From positions 1-37,636 of the forward strand of contig CADAWC010000035.1 of assembly GCA_902791475.1 (NCBI GenBank): a stretch of DNA of 37,636 nucleotides, in the 5' to 3' direction. A program made the position numbers and the translations under genes. The notes beneath the pieces were generated by a model. That model was not told the origin of the DNA. It saw only the letters and a program-made list of their open reading frames with translations, and searched no databases. Below are positions 24,439-31,225 of the stretch, in pieces. Source of the stretch: Fibrobacter succinogenes. GTDB lineage: Bacteria > Fibrobacterota > Fibrobacteria > Fibrobacterales > Fibrobacteraceae. Position 1 is the first letter of the stretch. Every line of letters starts with the position of its first letter.

Positions 24439-25139
24439 AGATCGACTGCATCACCATCTTCCCCGAAATGTTCGCGCCGATGAAAAGTTCAATCATGGGC
24501 CGCGCACAGGCAAAAGGCTTGTTTGAGTTCAATACAGTCTATCTGCGAGACTTCGCCATCAACGCCTACGGGCAGGTGGACGATGTTCCGTACGGTGGCG
24601 AACCGGGCATGGTACTCCGTCCCGAACCGCTTGCGAAGGCTATTCGCAGCACGGGAGTCAAGGAAGATGGCGGAAAAGTCATCTACCTCACGGCAGATGG
24701 CGTCCCCTTCACACACAAGATTGCCAAAGAACTCTCTCAAGAAAACCACCTTGTTCTTGTCTGCGGACACTACAAGGGAATCGATGACCGCATCCGCCAG
24801 ACCGAGGTCGACATGGAAATTTCCATCGGCGATTTTGTCGTGAGCGGAGGCGAACTTCCGGCGATGCTCGTCACGGACGCCGTAGTGCGACTGCTGGACG
24901 GGGCTCTGGGCCACAAGGAATCCGGTGAAACGGACTCTTTTGCGCAAGGCGTTTTGGGCTGGCCCGTCTACACCCGCCCCGAAGAATTCGAAGGAAAAAA
25001 GGTGCCTGAGGTGCTGCTTTCCGGTCATCACAAGAACATTTCAGAGTGGAGACGTCAAGAATCGTTAAAAAGAACGCAAGAAAGACGCCCCGACATCTTT
25101 AAAAATCTTGAAATAAATACTACATTTGGCGACAAATAA
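24435..25139 (+). CDS. trmD: tRNA (guanine-N1)-methyltransferase TrmD
   Basis: The 234-residue SPOUT methyltransferase forms m1G37 in tRNAs. Motifs seen are [43 protein letters not shown] and the knot region [22 protein letters not shown] 24435 with GGAGG 6 nt upstream overlaps the rimM stop. An in-frame TTG five codons earlier is not needed. It precedes rplS by 16 bp in the usual order. Confidence 0.96.
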   Translation: MKIDCITIFPEMFAPMKSSIMGRAQAKGLFEFNTVYLRDFAINAYGQVDDVPYGGEPGMVLRPEPLAKAIRSTGVKEDGGKVIYLTADGVPFTHKIAKELSQENHLVLVCGHYKGIDDRIRQTEVDMEISIGDFVVSGGELPAMLVTDAVVRLLDGALGHKESGETDSFAQGVLGWPVYTRPEEFEGKKVPEVLLSGHHKNISEWRRQESLKRTQERRPDIFKNLEINTTFGDK

Positions 25140-25155
25140 TAACGAGGTACACATT

Positions 25156-25503
25156 ATGTCCCTGAACATTGAAGCAATCCAAAACGAAAATTTGAAGACC
25201 GACCTTCCGGAATTCCGTGCTGGCGATACCGTTACCGTTAACGTCAAGGTTATCGAAGGTACCAAGGAACGTATCCAGCCGTTCAAGGGCGTCGTTATTC
25301 AGCAGAAGAACTCTGGCATCGGCAAGTCCATCACGGTCCGCAAGATGTCCGGTGCAGTCGCTGTCGAACGTATCTTCCCGGTCAACTCCCCGCGCATCGA
25401 CTCCATCGTTGTCGAACGCTCCGGTAAGGTTCACCAGGCTCGCATTTACTACATGCGCGACCTCCGCGGTAAGGCTGCACGTATCGAAGAACGCCAGGCT
25501 TAA
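25156..25503 (+). CDS. rplS: 50S ribosomal protein L19
   Basis: The 115-residue protein has [29 protein letters not shown] and the conserved [20 protein letters not shown] and [13 protein letters not shown]19 sits at the 30S-50S interface. GAGG lies upstream of ATG 25156. The strong codon bias toward C- and G-ending codons fits high expression. The terminator hairpin of the operon appears to lie at 25567-25605, inside the next open frame. Confidence 0.97.
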   Translation: MSLNIEAIQNENLKTDLPEFRAGDTVTVNVKVIEGTKERIQPFKGVVIQQKNSGIGKSITVRKMSGAVAVERIFPVNSPRIDSIVVERSGKVHQARIYYMRDLRGKAARIEERQA

Positions 25504-25534
25504 TTAGCCGGACTTCGAAGGCGGTTATTTCCCG

Positions 25535-26443
25535 ATGATTACGGGGAATTCGCAACCAAGACTTATCCCGCCCACGCGACTCCGCGTGAAGGCGGGTTTT
25601 GTTGTATCCTCACCTCAGGACGAAGACAAGAAAATCATCCTTTTGAACGAAGGTGAGCTTGTCGCACTCGATCCAAAAGCGAACAACAAGGACGTTTTCA
25701 AGATCCATCCCGGAAATCTCGTGGGCGTAGGCGCCCTGCTTGAACGCGAACCCGTACGCTATATTTTCCAGGCGACCACCGATTCCACCATCACCATCAT
25801 CAATGACGAGTGCATGGAATCCGAGCTAAAGGCGCTCCCCGTCTGGCTTTTGGCAGCTATCAAGGCGATTTCGGCCAAAACGCGCCGCATCAACGAGTCC
25901 ATCCGCGCAGCAAAGACGGAAAATCCGCTCGAAAGCCTCGCCTCTTTCTGCAAATTCTACAGCAAAGACGAAATTTTGCAAAAGCAGTTGCTGTTGCAAG
26001 AATTCTCGTGGCTTACCAAGACGCCGTTCCCAGCCGCGAACGAAGCGCTAAAGACGCTTATCCGTCGCAAGATGCTCATCCCGCAAGCCAACGGCTCGAC
26101 GCTTACCGTCTCGGACCCGCGCCTTCTCGAAATTTTTGCGGATTACCTCAAGACGCAAGAACTTGAACTTCCGTGGCTTCCGTTCAAGCTCACGCTCCAG
26201 CAAAAGAGATGTCTCGTTTGGCTATCGACACTTGAGCCTGACACGACCATAGACGGTTCCGCATGGATGAATTTATTCAAGGAACACAACCTTGAAGTTG
26301 GCGTTACAGACTGGCTCCAAATGCAGCAATTTGAATGGTTCAACGAAAGAGAAAATCATTTATTCGCCCTTAATTTTGACAAAGTAAATTACTATTTATT
26401 GGCTTTGCAGTACGAGCCAAATCTCAAGGGGACGGTCAAATGA
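25535..26443 (+). CDS. Degenerate cyclic-nucleotide-binding-like protein
   Basis: The 302-residue product has an N-terminal jelly-roll region resembling a cNMP-binding domain (about 30-105: a GELVALDP-type strand, FKIHPGNLVGVGALL, a TDSTITII ending). It lacks the usual phosphate-binding Arg motif. The rest is mostly helical with no recognised DNA-binding end. The stop overlaps the start of the next, related gene (ATGA), so they are coupled. The start is uncertain: ATG 25535 sits in the loop of a small hairpin and the rplS terminator lies within the first codons; GTG 25589 is an alternative. Effector and target are unknown. Confidence 0.6.
   Translation: MITGNSQPRLIPPTRLRVKAGFVVSSPQDEDKKIILLNEGELVALDPKANNKDVFKIHPGNLVGVGALLEREPVRYIFQATTDSTITIINDECMESELKALPVWLLAAIKAISAKTRRINESIRAAKTENPLESLASFCKFYSKDEILQKQLLLQEFSWLTKTPFPAANEALKTLIRRKMLIPQANGSTLTVSDPRLLEIFADYLKTQELELPWLPFKLTLQQKRCLVWLSTLEPDTTIDGSAWMNLFKEHNLEVGVTDWLQMQQFEWFNERENHLFALNFDKVNYYLLALQYEPNLKGTVK
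25567..25605 (+). terminator. Terminator-like hairpin after rplS, inside the next ORF
   Basis: CCCGCC and GGCGGG form the outer stem, ACGCG and CGCGT the inner one, followed by TTTTGTT. It is probably the terminator of the rpsP-rplS operon. Its position within the 5' codons of the next frame implies either a later start or readthrough control. Confidence 0.65.
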
Positions 26444-27339
26444 TTTTGAGAGAAGGCGAAAATCTTTGCCTGCAAGGCGACCTCACCCATTCATTTTACA
26501 TCGTCAAAAGCGGTGCGCTTACAGCAACTTCTAAAGACGAGCAAAATGGCACGCAAGTCCAAAATTTCGGTCCCGGTTCCACATTTGGCGAACTCAGCCT
26601 CATCGCAGGCGAACCCATGGAATACACGGTCCGCGCCGAAGATGACTGCGAAATCGAAGTCATTCCACAAAGCGCCTTGCACAACACGATGAAAGAGCAA
26701 CCCATCTGGCTCAAGTCTATTCTCGCGTTCCTCACGCAGCGTAACCACATTGCGCAAGAGAACAAGCGCAAGAGCGACTTGATTACCACATTTCCGTCGC
26801 TGTTATTCGTGCTTTCGAGAGTGCCCGCAAAGGATATTAGTTTAGTCGCACTACAAGACGAAATTGCTCAATTTTCAAAGCTTTCCGCACTTGGAACATA
26901 CAAACTATTAATTATTTTACAGGACTTCAAGCTCGTCCGTTTGCAATCGGAATCCGTATCTGTCGAGAACAAGCCGCTGATCAAGATTCTCTACGAAACG
27001 CTCCGCCATCGCGCCATTTACAAGAGCACATCGCCGAACATCCTTTCGCTTACCGACCAAGCCATTCTCACCGCATTCGTGAAAGCAGCCTGCGACAAAG
27101 GCGAGCTCCAGTCCGACGGTCTCGTTGCCGTAAACTCAAGCGATCTGATTGAGCAGACCAAGCGCACCATGCACGGGATGAGCCTCACCCCGCGCAACCT
27201 CGAAACGCTTTTGCAAAAGCAGCTCCTCAAAGAGCTCCCCAAAGAAAAATATTGCGCCAACTTCGACAGGCTCCTAAACCTGCTCGAACTCAACCGCATT
27301 TATCCATTGCTCGATAAGAAATTAATTACTGGCCAATAG
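26440..27339 (+). CDS. Cyclic-nucleotide-binding-domain protein
   Basis: The 299-residue protein starts with a clear cNMP-binding fold (about 1-95): LREGENLCLQGDLTHSFYIV, SGALTA, then FGPGSTFGELSLIAGEP, where GELSL matches the phosphate-binding cassette but the following Arg-Ala is missing. The C-terminal two thirds are helical and lack an evident CRP-type helix-turn-helix, so DNA binding is unproven. It is coupled by overlap to the preceding related gene and may form a heteromer with it. The last codons (GQ, TAG) run into a heptamer repeat array that supplies the stop. Confidence 0.7.
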   Translation: MILREGENLCLQGDLTHSFYIVKSGALTATSKDEQNGTQVQNFGPGSTFGELSLIAGEPMEYTVRAEDDCEIEVIPQSALHNTMKEQPIWLKSILAFLTQRNHIAQENKRKSDLITTFPSLLFVLSRVPAKDISLVALQDEIAQFSKLSALGTYKLLIILQDFKLVRLQSESVSVENKPLIKILYETLRHRAIYKSTSPNILSLTDQAILTAFVKAACDKGELQSDGLVAVNSSDLIEQTKRTMHGMSLTPRNLETLLQKQLLKELPKEKYCANFDRLLNLLELNRIYPLLDKKLITGQ

Positions 27340-27362
27340 TCATCGGTCATTAGTCAATAGAC
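27335..27362 (+). repeat. Heptamer array AATAGTC/ATCGGTC/ATTAGTC/AATAGAC
   Basis: Four degenerate 7-bp units share the pattern AttaGtC. The TAG stop codon of the cNMP-binding gene (27337-27339) lies in the first unit. A small TTCCCGA/TCGGGAA hairpin follows at about 27370. Confidence 0.75.
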
Positions 27363-27442
27363 TGAATGTCATTCCCGACTCCGTTCGGGAATCGCCTTCT
27401 TGTAAAACGAAAAAAATTTCAAGTATCGATTATTGCCAGCAA

Positions 27443-27470
27443 TTCTAAGCTCTAAGTTCTAAGTTCTAAA
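27443..27470 (+). repeat. Heptamer array TTCTAAG/CTCTAAG
   Basis: Units TTCTAAG, CTCTAAG, TTCTAAG and TTCTAAA lie 54 bp before yajC. The same TTCTAAG unit recurs near 34.9 kb. Confidence 0.85.
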
Positions 27471-27524
27471 ATCCAAATTACTATCTTTGTTGCATAAAAC
27501 ATTCACCCTTTTACAAGGTTCAAT

Positions 27525-27890
27525 ATGAAACTCTCTGCACTTCTCGTGACTCTTTCCTCCATCGCCGCTTTCGCTCAGGACACAGCCGCACAGCCGGAAC
27601 AGCCGGGCGCTCTCGCTAGCTTCCTCCCGCTCATCCTCCTCTTTGTGGTGATGTGGCTCTTCTTCATCCGCCCGAAGCAGAAGGAAATGAAGCAGATGGA
27701 CGAAATGCGCAAGCAGCTCAAGAAGGGCGACAAGGTCATGACAGCCGCAGGCATCATCGGCACCATCGCTAGCATGGAAGAAAACATCATCACGCTCCGC
27801 ACTGGCACCTCCACCATCGAATTCGAAAAGGCAGCCATTCTCCGCGTCATCAACAACGACACTTCCGCTAAGGTCGAAGAAAAGAAGTAA
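27525..27890 (+). CDS. yajC: Preprotein translocase accessory subunit YajC
   Basis: The 121-residue protein has an N-terminal hydrophobic, signal-like segment (1-17), a single transmembrane helix (LILLFVVMWLFFIRPKQKE, about 36-54) and the small basic cytoplasmic domain of YajC (KGDKVMTAAGIIGTIASM). YajC associates with SecDF-YidC. An extra N-terminal signal-like stretch is unusual compared with E. coli YajC. AAGG lies before the ATG. It heads a tight cluster with def, a SpoIID-like gene and mtaB. Confidence 0.9.
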   Translation: MKLSALLVTLSSIAAFAQDTAAQPEQPGALASFLPLILLFVVMWLFFIRPKQKEMKQMDEMRKQLKKGDKVMTAAGIIGTIASMEENIITLRTGTSTIEFEKAAILRVINNDTSAKVEEKK

Positions 27891-27892
27891 TC

Positions 27893-28432
27893 ATGGCCAT
27901 TCTCCCCATCAGAATTTACGGTGACCCGGTGCTTCGCAAAAAATGCGAACCCATCACCGAAATCACGCCGGAACTCCGCCAGCTCGCCAAAGACATGCTC
28001 GAAACCATGTACGATGCTCCGGGCTGCGGCCTTGCCGCCCCGCAGATTGGCAAGAACATCCGTCTCGTGGTCATCGACACCGCCATCCCAGGCGAAGAAG
28101 ATCCTCGCCCCTACATCATGTTCAACCCCGAATGGGAAGCTGAACCGGATGCCAAGAACGTCGATTACGATGAAGGATGCCTCTCCCTCCCGGATATTTT
28201 CTGCAACGTTGTCCGTCCGGACCGCGTGACAGTGCGTTTCTTTGACATCAATGGCGAAGCCCAGGAAATTCATAACTGCGAAGGTCTGTTCGCCCGCTGC
28301 ATCCAGCACGAATGCGACCACCTCAACGGCGACCTCTTTGTCGATAAGATCTCGACGTCAGACCGCACGCTGAATCAGTCCAAGCTCCGCAAGATGGCAA
28401 AAGAAACCCAGGCGAAGCTCAAAAAGAAATAA
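27893..28432 (+). CDS. def: Peptide deformylase
   Basis: The 179-residue enzyme removes the formyl group from nascent proteins. All three motifs are intact: GCGLAAPQ (44-51), EGCLSLP with metal ligand Cys96, and QHECDHLNG with His139, Glu140 and His143. The start is 2 nt after the yajC stop, so it is coupled to it. The C-terminus is short and Lys-rich. Confidence 0.97.
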   Translation: MAILPIRIYGDPVLRKKCEPITEITPELRQLAKDMLETMYDAPGCGLAAPQIGKNIRLVVIDTAIPGEEDPRPYIMFNPEWEAEPDAKNVDYDEGCLSLPDIFCNVVRPDRVTVRFFDINGEAQEIHNCEGLFARCIQHECDHLNGDLFVDKISTSDRTLNQSKLRKMAKETQAKLKKK

Positions 28433-28437
28433 GGTCC

Positions 28438-29685
28438 ATGGGCCTGCTCCGGATATTTTCAGCAGTTGCTTTGACGACACTCTCTTTGGCGACCCCATCT
28501 CTTGCGGCCGGCAATTCTGAGTATAGCCCCATCGAAGCAAATAGCGTATCCGAGCAGACCATCGTTCCTCAAAAAATCGCCAAAGAACTCAACCGCCCTA
28601 TCCAGGTGGGTGTCTTTGTCGGTGTGCCAAATATCTTCGTCCGTCAAAAGAACGAAGAACTGCACATCACGGCCTCTAAAGGCAAACTCAAAATCAAGAC
28701 AAAATCAAAGCGCCAGCAGACCGCTGACCGACGCGTTTTCAAAGCCACGAGTTCTTCAGCAAGCGATTGCATTGCCATTGCAACAGACAAGGCAGGCCTC
28801 AATAAAGCCTGCTACAACGGTGAATTTATCGTCTCCGCCAATGGCAACAAGCTAAACGCCATCAACGTCATCGACATTGAAGATTACTTGCGAGGTGTTG
28901 TTCCTTACGAAATCGGCAAACTCGACGAATCCAAGTTCGAAGCGCTCAAGGCCCAAGCCGTTGCCGCACGCACCTACGCGTACAAGCACTTCGGCAGTCG
29001 AGTTGCACAAGGCTTTGACGTTTACGCCGACACGCGCGACCAAGTCTACAAAGGTCTCCACAGCGCCACTGCACTTACAGACAAAGCCGTCCGCGAAACC
29101 GAAGGCGTCGTGATGACGTACAACGGAGAATTCATCACCGCCTATTACCATTCCACTTGCGGTGGCGAAACCGAAGGCGTTGTCACCTGGGGTCGCCCAG
29201 ACCACCCCTATCTCAAAAACAAACCCGACCTCCGCCCCGACGGAACGCCGTGGTGCCGCGAATCCAACTACACCGAATGGACTCGTGAATTTACCGAAGA
29301 CGAACTTCGCGATTTATTCCAGATAAACGCAAAAGAAGCAAAAGCAAACGTCCCAAGTTTTTCGAGCATCAAGTCGATGCACATTCAAGACACGCTCAAG
29401 AGCGGTCGCATCCACACGCTCGTCATCGAAACGAACAACGGTTCGTTCACTGCCAAAGCAGACAAAATCCGCTGGCTTTTCAAGCGCGGTGGCACAATCC
29501 TCCCCTCCAGCTTTTTCCGCATCCACAAGAACGGGAATGAATGGATTCTCAAGGGCAAGGGATTCGGGCATGGCGTTGGGCTTTGCCAAATGGGCGCTCG
29601 CGCTCGCGCACAGGCCGGTCAAAGCTACATCCAAATTTTAACGCACTATTACCCCGGCATCACGCTGGAAAAATTCAAGAGATGA
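28438..29685 (+). CDS. Exported SpoIID/LytB-domain protein (putative peptidoglycan-acting)
   Basis: The 415-residue protein has a signal peptide (1-24, LATPSLAAG) and a SpoIID domain. Hallmarks are EDYLRGVVPYEI, LKAQAVAARTYAYKH, YHSTCGGETE and GFGHGVGLCQMGARA. SpoIID-type proteins are lytic transglycosylases or amidase partners that act on denuded glycan strands; outside spore-formers they have cell-wall roles. There is no sign of sporulation genes here. It starts 5 bp after def and its stop overlaps the mtaB start. Confidence 0.88.
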   Translation: MGLLRIFSAVALTTLSLATPSLAAGNSEYSPIEANSVSEQTIVPQKIAKELNRPIQVGVFVGVPNIFVRQKNEELHITASKGKLKIKTKSKRQQTADRRVFKATSSSASDCIAIATDKAGLNKACYNGEFIVSANGNKLNAINVIDIEDYLRGVVPYEIGKLDESKFEALKAQAVAARTYAYKHFGSRVAQGFDVYADTRDQVYKGLHSATALTDKAVRETEGVVMTYNGEFITAYYHSTCGGETEGVVTWGRPDHPYLKNKPDLRPDGTPWCRESNYTEWTREFTEDELRDLFQINAKEAKANVPSFSSIKSMHIQDTLKSGRIHTLVIETNNGSFTAKADKIRWLFKRGGTILPSSFFRIHKNGNEWILKGKGFGHGVGLCQMGARARAQAGQSYIQILTHYYPGITLEKFKR

Positions 29686-31082
29686 TAGTCGTTTTAAGCC
29701 AGGGCTGTGCCGCAAATTTCGGTGACGGAGAAAAGATTGCGCGCATTCTCTCCCAAAAATCAGAAGTCACGTTCGAGTTTCCGGAAACAAATCCCGAAGC
29801 GTTCTTCCTGAACATTTGCACGGTCAAAGGCAATGCAGGCGCCATGAAACTCCTGCGCAAAGCAGCAAGCACCTATCCAGGCGTTCCTATATACATCACG
29901 GGCTGCGCCCCCAAGGACTTCCGCGAAGAAGCAATTCGAGCGGTCCCGAAAGTGCAATTTACAACGCTTGCAGAACTCGAGAAAGACCCGCTATTTATTG
30001 ATTATTTGGGAAACGCAGAACAAGACCGCACTCGCATTAGCAATAGACCAAAGTCACCATGGAGCAACGCGAATGGTCTCAAAAAGACAGGCGCTTCGGC
30101 AAGCTCAGCGGCCTTAGGCGTGCGCAACGTCCTTCGTGAATCCCCATTCGTCGGCATCGTAAACATCGAAGAAGGCTGTCTTGACGCCTGCGCCTTTTGC
30201 AGTACGCATCTCGTCAAAGGCCGCCTCCACAGCTTTGCACCCAACGCAATTGTCGATCAAGTCCAAGCGCTCGTCGATGACGGTTGCCTCGAAATCCAGC
30301 TCACCGGCCAAGACTGCGCCTGCTACGGCTTTGACATCGGCACGAATATCGCCGAACTCACGCAGAGAATCCTCACGCACGTGAACGGCAATTACCGCAT
30401 CCGCCTCGGCATGGGCAATCCGCGCCATGTCCTCAGCTATCAGGAGGCGCTACTAGATTGCTTCACGGATGACCGCATTTACAAGTTCATCCACATTCCC
30501 GTCCAGAGTGGCAGCGAAAATGTGCTCAAGGCGATGAACCGCCGCCACACAGCTCGCGACTACGCAACCCTCGCCCACGCCTTTACCGAGCGATTCCGCA
30601 AGTTCACGCTCAGCACCGACCTTATTGTCGGCTATCCCGGCGAAACTGCCGAAGATTTCAACGACACATTAAAGCTTTTGAAAGAAACTCGCCCGACCGT
30701 CTGCAACATCACGCGTTTTGTCGCGCGCCCAGGCACCGTCGCCGCACATCTCGAAACTAGCAAACCAACGCATCCCGAGTCTGCAAAAAACAGCGCGCAT
30801 CTCGCCCCCGCACCCCTTGCGATCCCCGACGATATCAAGCACGAGCGTTCCGCGATTCTCGCCGAAGCGTTCCAACATATCGCTCTCGAGAACAACTGCG
30901 AATGGATTGGCGACGAATGCACCGTCGTCACCGAAAAGCAAGGCTACCGTGCAGGCACAACCATCGCCCGCAACGAGGCCTACCGTCCCGTCGCATTACA
31001 AGGCACTTTCCCTGCCGGTCAAACGCTCCGCGTCCGCATCACCGATGCCGAGCCCTTCGCATTAATTGCGAAGCCACTCTAA
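29682..31082 (+). CDS. tRNA t6A37 methylthiotransferase, archaeal/eukaryal (CDKAL1) type
   Basis: The 466-residue radical-SAM enzyme has the N-terminal UPF0004 cysteines Cys9 (SQGCAANFGD), Cys46 (NICTVKGN) and Cys75 (ITGCAPKD). It also has the radical-SAM cluster Cys166-x3-Cys170-x2-Cys173 (EEGCLDACAFCSTH) and a C-terminal TRAM-like domain. The wording of CTVKG, GRLHSF, LTGQDCACYGFDIG and RLGMGNPRHV is closer to the archaeal/eukaryal e-MtaB (CDKAL1) branch than to bacterial MiaB or MtaB. The expected product is ms2t6A at position 37. An insertion of low complexity lies at about 112-148. The start overlaps the spoIID-like stop (ATGA) and lacks a Shine-Dalgarno, so coupling is likely. Confidence 0.8.
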   Translation: MIVVLSQGCAANFGDGEKIARILSQKSEVTFEFPETNPEAFFLNICTVKGNAGAMKLLRKAASTYPGVPIYITGCAPKDFREEAIRAVPKVQFTTLAELEKDPLFIDYLGNAEQDRTRISNRPKSPWSNANGLKKTGASASSAALGVRNVLRESPFVGIVNIEEGCLDACAFCSTHLVKGRLHSFAPNAIVDQVQALVDDGCLEIQLTGQDCACYGFDIGTNIAELTQRILTHVNGNYRIRLGMGNPRHVLSYQEALLDCFTDDRIYKFIHIPVQSGSENVLKAMNRRHTARDYATLAHAFTERFRKFTLSTDLIVGYPGETAEDFNDTLKLLKETRPTVCNITRFVARPGTVAAHLETSKPTHPESAKNSAHLAPAPLAIPDDIKHERSAILAEAFQHIALENNCEWIGDECTVVTEKQGYRAGTTIARNEAYRPVALQGTFPAGQTLRVRITDAEPFALIAKPL

Positions 31083-31171
31083 CCCCACCAGCGCAACACG
31101 CCGCATACCCCGCGAGCAATCCCAACCGCAATTCCTGCACATTTTTTCATAACCTACTATTGACTACTAAC

Positions 31172-31204
31172 AAAAAACTCCCCATGGCATTTACCACAGG
31201 GAGT
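31172..31204 (-). terminator. Terminator of the fibro-slime gene
   Basis: On the minus strand ACTCCC-TG-TGG pairs with CCA-TG-GGGAGT around a 6-nt loop and is followed by TTTTTT. Confidence 0.75.
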
Positions 31205-31225
31205 CTTGAAAATCTCTAAGAAATC

